Shown: one piece after another, positions 7,792-17,112 of the stretch
Layout of the letters: each line of letters begins with the position of its first letter
How positions within the stretch are numbered: position 1 is the first letter of the stretch
Assembly (NCBI RefSeq): GCF_030815485.1
Contig: NZ_JAUSWV010000002.1
Span: forward strand, 3,348,001-3,412,000
Reading direction: 5' to 3'
DNA length: 64,000 nucleotides
From: Streptomyces rishiriensis
Lineage (GTDB): Bacteria > Actinomycetota > Actinomycetes > Streptomycetales > Streptomycetaceae
Notes under the pieces: model-generated
Databases searched by the model: none
Told to the model about the DNA's origin: nothing
What the model saw: only the letters and a program-made list of their open reading frames with translations
Made by a program: the position numbers and the translations under genes

Positions 7792-10233
7792 GTGTCCAGA
7801 CCCGTAGGAAACAGATCCCGCCGTGCCGCGTACGCGCTCACATCCGTGGGCGTCGCGAGCGCGTTCGCCGTCACCTCGCTGCCCGCCGCCTACGCCACGC
7901 CGTCCGCCACCGCGGTGATCTCCGAGGTGTACGGCGGTGGCGGGAACTCGGGGGCGACCCTGACCCGGGACTTCGTCGAGCTGGGCAACGCGGGCTCGGC
8001 GGCCTATGACCTGGCCGGGTACAGCGTGCAGTACCTGCCGGGCGCGCCGTCGGCTTCCTCGCTGTGGCAGGTGACCACGCTGAGCGGGGCCGTCGCGCCC
8101 GGCGGGCGTTTCCTCGTCGCCGAGGCCGCCGGGACCGGAGGGAGCACCGCGCTGCCCACCGCCGACGCCACCGGGTCCGTCGCCATGAGCGCCACCAGCG
8201 GCACCGTCGCGCTCGTCTCCGGCACCACCGCCTTGACGTGCAGGACCGCCGCCGACTGCGCCGCCGACAGCCGGATCGTCGACCTCGTCGGCTACGGCAG
8301 CGCTCTCGTACGGGAGGGCAGCGGGCCTGCCAGCGGGTCCTCCAACACCGCCGCCGTCGCCCGGGGCGCCGCGCTGGGCGACAGCGACGACAACGCCGCC
8401 GATCTCACGGCCGGGACGCCCTCGCCCGTCAACTCCGCCGGACAGACGCCCGGTTCAGGAGACGGCGGGGACGGTGGGGACGGCAGTAGCGATCCCACCA
8501 CGCCCGGCGCCGTCCGCGTCCACGACATCCAGGGCACCACCCGGCTCTCCCCGCTCGCCGGGCAGACCGTCAGCCGGGTGCCGGGCGTCGTCACCGGGGT
8601 GCGGGCCTCCGGGTCCAAGGGGTACTGGATCCAGGACCCCACGGCGGACGCCGACCCCCGCACCAGCGAGGGCGTGTTCGTGTACACCGGCTCCGCCACG
8701 CCCACCGTCGCCGTCGGGGACTCGGTGCTGGTCGACGGCAAGGTCAGCGAGTACTACCCCAGCAGCACCAGCCAGTCGGTCACCGAGCTCACCGCGCCCA
8801 CCACGACCGTGCTGTCCGGCGGCGACGCGCTGCCCGCCGCCGTCGCCCTGAACGCCGCCGACGTGCCCGACGCGTACATCCCCACCGCCGGAGGCGGCAG
8901 CATCGAGTCGCTCGCCCTCGAACCGGGCGTGTACGCCCAGGACTTCTACGAGGCGGCGGAGGGGATGCGGGTCGCCTTCTCCGACGCCCGTGTCGTCGGC
9001 GCGAGCGACGCGTACGGCGAGCTGTGGGTGACCGTCAAGCCGGACGAGGACGCCACACCCCGCGGCGGGACCCTCTACTCGTCCTACGACCGGCCGAACA
9101 CCGGCCGCCTGGAGGTCATGTCGCTCGACAGCGCCTCCGCCTTCCCCAGCGCCGACGTCGGTGACGAACTGTCCGGCACGACCACCGGGCCGCTCGACTA
9201 CTCCACCTACGGCGGCTACAACGTCCAGGCCACGCGACTCGGCACCCTGGTCGACAACGGGCTGAAGCAGGAAGTGACCCGCCGGCAGAAGGGCCACGAG
9301 CTCGCGGTCGCCACGTACAACGTGGAGAACCTGGACGCGCTGGACGCCCAGGAGAAGATCGACCGGCTCGCCCACGGTGTCGCCGTCAACCTCAACTCCC
9401 CGGACGTCGTCGCCCTGGAGGAGATCCAGGACGACAACGGCGCCACCGACGACGGCACCGTCACCTCCGAGGCCACCCTGAAGCGGTTCACCGACGCCAT
9501 CCGCGCCGCCGGCGGCCCCCGCTACCGGTGGCGCTACATCGCCCCCACCGACGACCAGGACGGCGGCGAGCCCGGCGGCAACATCCGTCAGGTCTTCCTC
9601 TTCAACCCCGAGCGGGTCTCCTTCGCCGACCGGGCCGGCGGTGACGCCGTCACGGCCACCGGCGTGGTGAAGACCAGGAAGGGCGCGAGGCTCACCGCCT
9701 CCCCCGGTCGCATCGACCCGGCCTCCGACGCCTGGGACAACAGCCGCAAGCCGCTGGTCGGCGAGTTCGTCTTCCACGGCGAGACGGTCTTCGTGATCGC
9801 CAACCACTTCACCTCCAAGGGCGGCGACCAGCCCCTGCACGGCCGCTACCAGCCGCCGTCGCGCAGCTCCGAGACCCAGCGCCAGGCACAGGCGGCCGAG
9901 GTGAACTCGTTCGTCAAGTCCCTGCTCGCGGCGGACAAGAACGCCAGGACGGTGGTGCTCGGCGACCTCAACGACTACGAGTTCTCCCGGACCGTCACCA
10001 CCCTCACGGACGGCAAGGTCCTCAAGCCGCTGATCAGCACCCTGCCGGCCGCGGAGCGCTACACCTACGTCTACGACGGCAACTCGCAGACCCTGGACCA
10101 CATCCTGACGAGCCCGGCCGTCACGCACTACGACTACGACGTGGTGCACATCAACGCCGAGTTCGCCGACCAGGCCAGCGATCACGACCCGCAGGTCGTA
10201 CGGATCGACGTCAGCCGGTGCCGCAAGGACTGA
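7792..10233 (+). CDS. secreted ExeM/NucH-family endonuclease (LTD + EEP domains)
   Basis: An 813-residue exported nuclease. It has a Sec signal peptide (residues 1-about 35, ending AYA), then a lamin-tail (LTD) domain starting with VISEVYGGGGNSGATLTRDFVE. A Gly/Asp-rich linker near residue 222 and an OB-like middle region (QGTTRLSPLAGQ ... YWIQDP) follow. The C-terminal endonuclease/exonuclease/phosphatase domain begins near residue 507 (ATYNVENLD), with VVALEEIQD, GDLNDYE and SDHDPQ supplying the usual metal and catalytic residues. Related proteins degrade extracellular DNA, often to recover phosphate. The GTG start has AGGAGA 8 nt upstream. Ends with an unusual Cys-containing tail (RCRKD). 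Confidence 0.9.
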   Translation: MSRPVGNRSRRAAYALTSVGVASAFAVTSLPAAYATPSATAVISEVYGGGGNSGATLTRDFVELGNAGSAAYDLAGYSVQYLPGAPSASSLWQVTTLSGAVAPGGRFLVAEAAGTGGSTALPTADATGSVAMSATSGTVALVSGTTALTCRTAADCAADSRIVDLVGYGSALVREGSGPASGSSNTAAVARGAALGDSDDNAADLTAGTPSPVNSAGQTPGSGDGGDGGDGSSDPTTPGAVRVHDIQGTTRLSPLAGQTVSRVPGVVTGVRASGSKGYWIQDPTADADPRTSEGVFVYTGSATPTVAVGDSVLVDGKVSEYYPSSTSQSVTELTAPTTTVLSGGDALPAAVALNAADVPDAYIPTAGGGSIESLALEPGVYAQDFYEAAEGMRVAFSDARVVGASDAYGELWVTVKPDEDATPRGGTLYSSYDRPNTGRLEVMSLDSASAFPSADVGDELSGTTTGPLDYSTYGGYNVQATRLGTLVDNGLKQEVTRRQKGHELAVATYNVENLDALDAQEKIDRLAHGVAVNLNSPDVVALEEIQDDNGATDDGTVTSEATLKRFTDAIRAAGGPRYRWRYIAPTDDQDGGEPGGNIRQVFLFNPERVSFADRAGGDAVTATGVVKTRKGARLTASPGRIDPASDAWDNSRKPLVGEFVFHGETVFVIANHFTSKGGDQPLHGRYQPPSRSSETQRQAQAAEVNSFVKSLLAADKNARTVVLGDLNDYEFSRTVTTLTDGKVLKPLISTLPAAERYTYVYDGNSQTLDHILTSPAVTHYDYDVVHINAEFADQASDHDPQVVRIDVSRCRKD

Positions 10234-10283
10234 CCGCGGAGCAGGAGAACGGCGGAGCGGGTGCGGGCGGGTGCGGGCCCGGG

Positions 10284-11504
10284 TTACGCGTACAGGCCCC
10301 CGCCCGCCTCGTCCTCGAAGACCTCCGGCCAGTACCGCCGGCCGTCGTCCGTGGGGACGGCCGCAACCGGGGTCGGGTCGCAGGCGACCGGGTCGACGGC
10401 GGCCAGGGTGCGGGACATCGTCTCGGCGAGCTGGTCGTAGGCCTCGGTCAGCCGGTGCACCGCGTCCAGGGCCCGCTCACGGCGTATCAGCCAGAGGGTG
10501 AACGCCAGCGTCGAGATGTCGGCGTTGAGCGGGCGCAGGCCGAGGTCCGGCTCGCTCCAGCTCAGCACCGCGCCGGTGGCGCCGTCGACGACCAGGCTGG
10601 TGTCCTCGAGGAGATGGCCCAGGCGGATCAGCCGGTCGGCGTTCGCGGGCAGCAGCTCCTCGGTGAGGACGCCGGCGCGGTCGTCCGCGTAGTACTCGGC
10701 GAGGGTCTGCAGCGGCATGTCCGTCTCCAGCGAGAACCAGACGACCTGCTCCGGCAGGCCCACCTCGCGCAGGAAGCGGCGGGTCGGGGCGTGCGTGAGT
10801 GCCCTCGGGCAGTCGACGTCCTCGAACCGGACGACCTCGCCGGAGCCGAACTCCTCGTCCAGGAGACGGACCGGCAGATCCAGGGCCAGGCCGGACGCCG
10901 TGCCCGGGCCCGCCACCAGGGCCAGCGGGCGGATCACCGCGGCCAGCTTCCAGAAGGGGCCGGACGCGCCGCCCGTGTCCTTCGCGCCCTCCTCGAAGAC
11001 GGCCAGCAGCTGCCGTGACGCCTCCGCCACCGCCTTCGGCCCGAGCCGGCTCGCGTAGCAGGCGAACTGGCCGCGCAGCGCCGCCAGTTCGTCCACCGCC
11101 GTCGCGTAGCGCACCAGCTTCTCCAGGGAGGGCGCGAGCGGGCGGAGGTCCATCAGGTCGGGGCGGTCGTGCAGGAAGTAGGTCGTGGAGATCTCGCCCG
11201 TCATGCCGTCGAGCAGGACGGACTCCGTCTCACGGCCGTCGGCGCCCAGGAGCCCGCCTATCACCAGCCGGTCACGCAGCTCCGCCGCCAGACGGCCGCC
11301 GGGGTCGCCCGTGGAGTCACCCACCGTGCGCAGGCCGTCCGTGCGCAGCGCCTCGAACGTCAGCAGGCCGCCGTCGCCCGGGGTCGCGGGCAGGCCGGGG
11401 CCGGTGAGCCAGCGGCGCGTCGGCGCATGCGTGACGTGAGGGAAGAGCTCGTCCTCGGTGAAGGTGATCGTCGTCGTGGCGGTGGTGGTCCTGGTCGTGC
11501 CCAT
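10284..11504 (-). CDS. SUKH-4 family protein with two tandem SUKH-like halves
   Basis: A 406-residue cytoplasmic protein with the SUKH-4 pattern. The motif THAPTRRWLTGPGLP occurs at residues 25-39 and is repeated as THAPTRRFLREVGLP near residue 236. Each copy is followed by about 60-100 residues with the 'I/LG(H)LLxD' and 'VLLDGMTGEI / LVVDGATGAV' strands, so the protein is an internal duplication. SUKH proteins are best known as immunity proteins to polymorphic toxins, but Streptomyces carry many orphan copies. No toxin lies next to it here, so an immunity role is inference. Start at ATG 11504 after GGGGGA; an upstream ATG (11573) is less likely. Confidence 0.75.
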   Translation of the reverse strand: MGTTRTTTATTTITFTEDELFPHVTHAPTRRWLTGPGLPATPGDGGLLTFEALRTDGLRTVGDSTGDPGGRLAAELRDRLVIGGLLGADGRETESVLLDGMTGEISTTYFLHDRPDLMDLRPLAPSLEKLVRYATAVDELAALRGQFACYASRLGPKAVAEASRQLLAVFEEGAKDTGGASGPFWKLAAVIRPLALVAGPGTASGLALDLPVRLLDEEFGSGEVVRFEDVDCPRALTHAPTRRFLREVGLPEQVVWFSLETDMPLQTLAEYYADDRAGVLTEELLPANADRLIRLGHLLEDTSLVVDGATGAVLSWSEPDLGLRPLNADISTLAFTLWLIRRERALDAVHRLTEAYDQLAETMSRTLAAVDPVACDPTPVAAVPTDDGRRYWPEVFEDEAGGGLYA

Positions 11505-11682
11505 CGGGTCCCCCGTGCGGAAAGTTGCGTGCGCCGTCCCACTGCTCCGCAGCCTATGCGGCACCACTGACAACGGCGCTGACCAGCGACTGCACCCAGC
11601 ACACCTGTCACCGGTCCCGCACTGACAGACGTCGGGGCGGCCTCGCGAGTTCCCTTTTCGGCCCGATCGGCCCGATCACCTC

Positions 11683-11865
11683 TCAGGTGAGGTACACACC
11701 GCCGAGCACCACGACCACCGCCGCCACCACGAACAGCAGGATCCAGCCCAGCAGCCTGCCCACGCCGGGCGCGGGTTCGAACCGCTGCGCGTCCGAGCCC
11801 GGATCCGAGCCCGAGTCCGATTCCGGGCCCGCAGGTGCGTCCGGCGCCGGCTGCCGCTCGCTCAC
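11683..11865 (-). CDS. small membrane protein at the end of the molybdenum-hydroxylase operon
   Basis: A 60-residue protein: a hydrophilic acidic and Pro/Ser-rich N-terminus followed by a single C-terminal transmembrane helix (about 38-59, GWILLFVVAAVVVVLGG). The GTG start overlaps the upstream Mo-subunit stop codon as GTGA, so translation is probably coupled. I do not recognise a family. It could tether or accompany the oxidoreductase at the membrane, but only operon position supports that. Confidence 0.65.
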   Translation of the reverse strand: MSERQPAPDAPAGPESDSGSDPGSDAQRFEPAPGVGRLLGWILLFVVAAVVVVLGGVYLT

Positions 11866-14171
11866 CGGTCCGTCACCACGGCCGCCTGCGGCCTTATCGG
11901 CAGCCGGTTCACCGGGCGGCCCGTGGCGGCCCGCACGGCGGAGGCGATCGCCGCGGGCGAGGTCACCACCGGGACCGCGCTGGCGGCCTTCGCGCCGAAC
12001 GGGGCGACCACATCGCGTTCCTCGACCAGCTTGACGATCCGGATGTCCGGGGCGTCCAGAGCCGTGGGCAGCGCGTAACCGGTGAGGTCGGGGTGGCGGA
12101 GCAGGCCCCTCGGCGTGCGGAGGTTCTCGGTGAGCGCGATGCCGACCCCCTGCGTCACACCGGCCTCGATGCGCGCGGTGAGCTGCGCCGGGTTGAGGAT
12201 CCGGCCGACGTCCTGGGCGACCGCGAGTTCGACGACCCGGACCGAGCCCAGCTCGATGTCGACGTCCACGACCGCGCGGATCGCGCAGAAGGCGAGGCCT
12301 ACGAAGGCGTCGCCCTGGCCTGCCGCGTCCAGCGGCTCGGTCGGGTGCGGGCGGCACTGGGCCGTCGCCCACAGCTCCTTGCCGTGCATCTCCTCCATGA
12401 CGGTCGTCGACAGAACGCCGTCGTACGAGGTGATCTTGCCGTCCGTGATCTGGAGCAGCTCCGTGGACATGCCGAACTTGTGCGCCAGGGGCTGGAGCAA
12501 CTGCGTGCGGACCATCTTCGCCGCGCGCTCCACGGCGCCGCCCGACACCCACGTGTGCCGGCCGCGGCAGCCGGGGCCCGCGGGCGGCTGGTCGGTGTCG
12601 ACGGGGGCCACGTGGACCTCGTCCACGCCCAGCGTCTCCTGGACGATCTGGCGGGCCAGCGTCGTGAAGCCCTGCCCCGTCTCCACCGCCGCGCACAGCA
12701 CCGTCGCGACGCCGTCCTGGACCTTCACGGTCGCCGTGGAGACCTCGTCGGCGCCCTCCGCGCCCAGCATGTGCACCATGCCGAGCCCGTAGCCGACGCC
12801 CCGGCGCACCGCACCGGGTTCGCCCGCGCCCTCGGGGCCGCCGGGCAGCAGCCAGTCGTCCTCCGGCGTGTCCTTGGGGAGCGCCGGGAGGGGGAACTCC
12901 CGGACGGCCTGGAGGAGTTCGGCCACGGGGGCCGGGCAGGTCACCGTCTGGCCGGTCGGCAGGACGTCCCCGGTCGCCATGGCGTTGCGCAGCCGCAGCT
13001 CCGCCGGGTCGACGCCGAGCTTCTTGGCCAGCTTGTCCATCTGCGCCTCGTAGGCGGCGCAGACCTGCATCGCGCCCTCGCCGCGCACATGGCCCGACGG
13101 CGGGTTGTTCGTGCGGACCGCCCAGCCCTCGATGAAGGCGTTCGGGACGACGTAGGGGCCGCAGGCGAAGGAGACGGCGGCGGCCAGGGCCTCGGCGGAG
13201 GTGTCGGCGTACGCGCCGGCGTCCAGCAGGATCTGGGCCTCGACCTTCACCAGCCGGCCGTCGGCGTCGGCGTGGTGACGGTAGCGCAGCAGCGTCGGGT
13301 GTCTGTGGGCGTGGCCGAGGAAGGACTCCTCGCGCGTGGCCGTGAGTTTCACCGGGCAGCCGGTCTTCAGCGCGAGCAGGCCGAGCGGGAGCTGGAAGCC
13401 CTGGTCCTCGCGGTCGGCGGTGGCGCCGGGCACCCCGGTGACGACGATCTTCACGCGCTCGGGTTCGAGGCCGTAGCAGGCGGCGGCGGTGTCCCGGTCG
13501 GTGTGCGGGTCGGTGGAGGCGAGGTAGAGCTCCACACCGCCGTCGGGACGGGGCACCGCGAGGCCGGCCTCGGCGCCGATCGGGGCGGGATCCGCGCGGC
13601 CGATACGGTACTGGCCCTCGACGACGACGTCGCCGGCCGCGGACGGGTCGCCGTGGTGCAGCGGGATGTGCCGGATCAGGTTGCCGTCGGGGTGCAGCGC
13701 CTGCGCCTCGAAGGCCTGCTCCGGGTCGATCACCGGCTCGAGCACCTCGTACTCGACGATGACGGCCGCGGCGGCCATCCGCGCGGTGTCCGGGTGGTCG
13801 GCGGCGACGGCCGCGATGGGCTCGCCGTGGTGGCGTACGACGTCGGACGCGAACACCGGACGGTCGGCCCTGCCGCGACCGTGCAGGGCGCGGCCGGGGA
13901 CGTCCTCGTGGGTGACGACGGCCCGGACGCCGGGCATCTCCCGCGCGTGTGACGTGTCGATGGACACGATCCGCGCGTGCGGGTGCGGCGAGCGCAGCAC
14001 GGCCGCCCACAGCAGGCCCTCGGCCCACAGGTCGGCGGCGTACGGGAAGGTGCCCTCCGTCTTGGCGCGCGCGTCGGCGGGCTGCAGGGAGGCGCCGAGC
14101 CCGTGCGGGATCGGCTCGGGTGCCGGGGCGGCATCCACGGGGGTCGTCGTGGTGACCGTCTCGTTGCTCAC
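11862..14171 (-). CDS. molybdenum-cofactor subunit of a xanthine dehydrogenase-family hydroxylase
   Basis: A 769-residue large subunit. After about 40 residues it has the a/b hammerhead domain (FPYAADLWAEGLLWAAVLRSP). The Mo-binding domains follow, with RGEGAMQVCAAYEAQMD, ETGQGFTTLARQIVQETLG, a GCRGRHTWVSGGAVERA stretch and AGQGDAFVG. At the C-terminus, where XDH-family enzymes usually have a catalytic Glu (G-x-G-E-x-P), this protein reads GAKAASAVPVVTSP, so the Glu appears absent. The GTG start overlaps the 2Fe-2S gene stop (GTGA) and the stop overlaps the next GTG. It should form an FAD/2Fe-2S/Mo complex with its two upstream partners; the substrate is unknown. Confidence 0.85.
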   Translation of the reverse strand: MSNETVTTTTPVDAAPAPEPIPHGLGASLQPADARAKTEGTFPYAADLWAEGLLWAAVLRSPHPHARIVSIDTSHAREMPGVRAVVTHEDVPGRALHGRGRADRPVFASDVVRHHGEPIAAVAADHPDTARMAAAAVIVEYEVLEPVIDPEQAFEAQALHPDGNLIRHIPLHHGDPSAAGDVVVEGQYRIGRADPAPIGAEAGLAVPRPDGGVELYLASTDPHTDRDTAAACYGLEPERVKIVVTGVPGATADREDQGFQLPLGLLALKTGCPVKLTATREESFLGHAHRHPTLLRYRHHADADGRLVKVEAQILLDAGAYADTSAEALAAAVSFACGPYVVPNAFIEGWAVRTNNPPSGHVRGEGAMQVCAAYEAQMDKLAKKLGVDPAELRLRNAMATGDVLPTGQTVTCPAPVAELLQAVREFPLPALPKDTPEDDWLLPGGPEGAGEPGAVRRGVGYGLGMVHMLGAEGADEVSTATVKVQDGVATVLCAAVETGQGFTTLARQIVQETLGVDEVHVAPVDTDQPPAGPGCRGRHTWVSGGAVERAAKMVRTQLLQPLAHKFGMSTELLQITDGKITSYDGVLSTTVMEEMHGKELWATAQCRPHPTEPLDAAGQGDAFVGLAFCAIRAVVDVDIELGSVRVVELAVAQDVGRILNPAQLTARIEAGVTQGVGIALTENLRTPRGLLRHPDLTGYALPTALDAPDIRIVKLVEERDVVAPFGAKAASAVPVVTSPAAIASAVRAATGRPVNRLPIRPQAAVVTDR

Positions 14172-15985
14172 GCCTGGCCTCCGTCCTGGCCCTGTCCGTA
14201 CGCCGGGTCGTGCGGGTGGGGCTGTGCAGGGTTCTCGAACGCCGACGGGTGGACGCCTCCGGCGCCCGGGCCCGCCTGGTGCGGAATACGTGCCTCGTCG
14301 CCGTCCGTCTCGGCGTCCGCGGCGGCGGTCGCCTCCCGCTCGGCCACGACGTCCTGGACGGCGCGCAGGACGCCCCGGTAGCCGGAGCAGCGGCACAGGT
14401 TGCCGCACAGGGCCTGGCGGGCCTCGAGTTCGGTGGGGGCCGGGTTGCCCTCCAGCAGGTCGTGCACGGTCATCGCCATGCCGGGCACGCAGAAGCCGCA
14501 CTGCACGGCACCGCACCGGGCGAGCGCCCGCTGCACGTCCGAGGCCTGGCCGTCGACGGCCAGGCCCTCGACGGTGCGGATCTCGCTGCCGGCGGTGGTG
14601 ACGGCCGGGACCAGGCAGGAGGCGACGAGCCGCCCGTCCACCTGGACGTTGCAGGCCCCGCACTCGCCCTGCGAGCAGCCGTCCTTGGCGCCCGCGAGGC
14701 CGAGCCGCTCGCGCAGGACGTAGAGCAGCGACTCGCCGATCCAGGCGTCGGTGACGGGGCGGTCGGAGCCGTTGACGCGCAGCACGTAGCCGGCGAGGGG
14801 GTGTTCCTCGTGGAACGGCGCCGGGGCGTCGTCCGTCTCGTCCGCGGGCCCGTCGGACCCAGCCGGCTCGGCGGCCTCGGCGGACCGGGGCGGGGCGGTG
14901 TCGGGAGCGGCGTGGGCCTCGGGATCCCGAGGGGCGTCCGCGTCGGCGGACCGGTCCTCCGACGCCTCGGCCGGGCCGTGCGCGGCTCCGTGCGGGGGCG
15001 CGGGTTCCACGGGCGGTCGCGCGGGCCCGTGGGAGGCCTCAGCGGGCTCGTCAGCGGCCTCGTGGGCGTAGTCGGTCTCGCCGGACGCCTCGGCGGTCCC
15101 CTCGGCCTCAGCGGCCCGCTGGGCGTCCCGCCCGGCGGTCTCCGCAGGCCCGCTCGGTGCCACCGTGTACGCCTCGGCGGAGATTTCCGGGGCGTAGGTC
15201 CCGTTCGGGTGCGCGTGCTGCCCGGTGTACTCGGCGGGGTGCTCGGCGGCGGGGTGGTGCCGGTCGGGTTCCCCGCCCATCGGGCCGCGCTCCGGCGCCT
15301 GCCCGAACGCGGACTCCTCGGTCGCCGGCCGCACGGCCGTGTGCGCCTCGTCGGTGCGCTGCCCCCACGCCTGGTCCGTCACACCGTGGTCCGTGACACC
15401 GTGGTCCGCCGGGCCTGCCGGTTCCGTCGCCCAGGGCGCGGACGCGCCGCCGGGCAGGGTGGACGGGGGCGTGCCGCCCCACTGCTCGACCAGGGACGAG
15501 GTGGTGAACTCGCCCGACTCGTCGGGCAGGTCGCCGCCCGCGACGGGGATCGACCACTGGCCCGTCACGTCGTGGCCGGGCGCCGGCCGCGGTGCGCCCG
15601 ACTCGCCGGAGGTGTCCTCGAAGGCCCACTGGCCGGTCGCGCCGGGGTGGTAGGTGAACCGGTCGTCGCCGACCGTCTGCGGGGTGTCCTGCGCGACGGG
15701 CCAGTCGGAGCCGCCGGCCGGGGCGGCCCAGGGTCCGGTGCCGTCCGTGGGGGGCGCCACCGCTATCTGCGGCGGCACGTACCCATGGCCCGGCGCGGCG
15801 AGGGGACTGTCGCCGCGGGCGGCCAGGAAGGCGTCGATGCCGCCCTCGGGGAGCTTCACGAAGGCGGTCGCGCCGTCGTCGTAGTCCCCCTGGGGCAGCG
15901 GGTCCCAGCGGCCGCCGCCCTGCGGCGCGCCCCGGCCCTGCCCGTCTTCCTGTCCGTGTCCGGGTCCGTGCTGGTCGTCGCTCAC
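14168..15985 (-). CDS. 2Fe-2S subunit of the hydroxylase, with a ~400-residue disordered N-terminal extension
   Basis: 605 residues, while such subunits are normally about 160-200. The recognisable part starts near residue 399. The plant-type 2Fe-2S cluster uses Cys 437, 442, 445 and 457 (CSQGECGAC ... SC). The second helical cluster uses Cys 496, 499, 531 and 533 (CGFC ... CRC). Residues 1-398 are low-complexity, rich in Gly, Pro, Glu, Ala and His (e.g. DHGVTDHGVTD, many GPAEAS-like runs), with no hydrophobic core. A short disordered tail follows residue about 555. The GTG start overlaps the FAD-subunit stop (GTGA). It transfers electrons from the Mo site to FAD. Confidence 0.85.
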   Translation of the reverse strand: MSDDQHGPGHGQEDGQGRGAPQGGGRWDPLPQGDYDDGATAFVKLPEGGIDAFLAARGDSPLAAPGHGYVPPQIAVAPPTDGTGPWAAPAGGSDWPVAQDTPQTVGDDRFTYHPGATGQWAFEDTSGESGAPRPAPGHDVTGQWSIPVAGGDLPDESGEFTTSSLVEQWGGTPPSTLPGGASAPWATEPAGPADHGVTDHGVTDQAWGQRTDEAHTAVRPATEESAFGQAPERGPMGGEPDRHHPAAEHPAEYTGQHAHPNGTYAPEISAEAYTVAPSGPAETAGRDAQRAAEAEGTAEASGETDYAHEAADEPAEASHGPARPPVEPAPPHGAAHGPAEASEDRSADADAPRDPEAHAAPDTAPPRSAEAAEPAGSDGPADETDDAPAPFHEEHPLAGYVLRVNGSDRPVTDAWIGESLLYVLRERLGLAGAKDGCSQGECGACNVQVDGRLVASCLVPAVTTAGSEIRTVEGLAVDGQASDVQRALARCGAVQCGFCVPGMAMTVHDLLEGNPAPTELEARQALCGNLCRCSGYRGVLRAVQDVVAEREATAAADAETDGDEARIPHQAGPGAGGVHPSAFENPAQPHPHDPAYGQGQDGGQA

Positions 15986-16875
15986 GACAGCGCCCTCCCC
16001 AGTGCTCGTCGGGCCAGCGCGGCGACAGTGCGCCGCAGGTGCAGTACGGCGGGCGGAAGTTCCGGTACGGAGCCGTCCACGTCCGGCACCGGGTCGGGGA
16101 TGCAGGCGGCGGCGACGTACTCCCCGAAGGCGGTCAGCGCCTCGGGGACGATGGCGCGGGCGTTGTCCCAGTCGATGAGCCGGGCGACCCACTGCTCGGC
16201 CTCCAGCGGCCGCAGCGGCATCGGCGCTATGGCCCCGACGGCGCACCTGACGCCCCGCCGGGCGGGGTCGAGGACCAGCGCCACGGAGGCCACCGCACGG
16301 CCCGGACCGGTGCGGCCGGTCGCCTTCAGGAAGATCTGCGGGGCATGCAGCAGCGGCACGCGCACGTACCCGATGAGTTCGCCGCCGCGCAGCATCTCCA
16401 TGCCGGCGAGCAGGTGCGACACCGGCATCTCACGGCGGGCTCCGCCCGGGCCCGCGATGATCAGGGTCGCCTCCAGCGCGGCCAGCACGGGCAGCGCGTC
16501 GCCCGTGGGAGCGGCCGAGGCGATGTTGCCGCCGAGGGTGCCCGCGTTGCGGATCTGCGGCGGGCCCGCGGCGCGCGCGGCCGCGGCGAGCGCCGGGATC
16601 AGGGCGGCGAAGTCGGGGCGGCCCATCCGCGCGTGGGTGAGTCCGGCGCCGAGCAGCGCGTGGCCGTCCTGGTACTGCCAGCCGCGGATCTCGCTGATGC
16701 GGCCGAGGCCGACCAGGCCGGTGGGCCTGAGCTGCCCCGAGTTGACGGCGGCCATCAGGTCGGTGCCGCCGGCCACCGGGACGGCGGCGGGCATGGCGGC
16801 CAGCGCCGCCACGGCCTCGTCCAGCGTCGTGGGCAGGGTGACGGCCTGCCCCGCCTGCGGTGCGTGCGTGGTCAA
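15982..16875 (-). CDS. FAD-binding subunit of the molybdenum hydroxylase
   Basis: About 297 residues, the medium subunit of an XDH/CO-dehydrogenase-type enzyme. The FAD pyrophosphate motif PVAGGTDLMAAVNSG lies near residue 32, with RNAGTLGGNIASAAPTGD near 108 and the CODH_C domain (FLKATGRTGPGRAVASVALVLD) downstream. The start is most likely the TTG at 16875 (LTTHAPQAGQ), preceded by AAGGGG about 9 nt away. The frame stays open to an ATG at 16965, but those residues look like leader. First gene of a four-gene operon in which every junction is a GTGA overlap, implying fixed stoichiometry. Confidence 0.85.
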   Translation of the reverse strand: MTTHAPQAGQAVTLPTTLDEAVAALAAMPAAVPVAGGTDLMAAVNSGQLRPTGLVGLGRISEIRGWQYQDGHALLGAGLTHARMGRPDFAALIPALAAAARAAGPPQIRNAGTLGGNIASAAPTGDALPVLAALEATLIIAGPGGARREMPVSHLLAGMEMLRGGELIGYVRVPLLHAPQIFLKATGRTGPGRAVASVALVLDPARRGVRCAVGAIAPMPLRPLEAEQWVARLIDWDNARAIVPEALTAFGEYVAAACIPDPVPDVDGSVPELPPAVLHLRRTVAALARRALGRALS

Positions 16876-17112
16876 AACCGGCTGCCCCTTCCCGCTGCCC
16901 CACCTGGTCCCACCTGTGCTGCCGTACGGTACGTGCTGACAGGGCGGACGTGGCAACTCTGGCACATCTTCGCAACACCCGAACGCGGGGGTCCGCTAGG
17001 AGGCATTCGCCCACCTCATCGGGGAGATGGTCCGTTTTCGTACGGCATCGCCGGTGCGCGTGAATTGCCACTCTTCGGTGAGCATGCCGGGGTTTATCCA
17101 GGACGTACGGCA

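Noticed and set aside
14210..16939. 909-codon open frame on the + strand opposite the hydroxylase operon
   Set aside because: It spans two well-supported genes on the other strand and shows no domain; an artefact of high GC.
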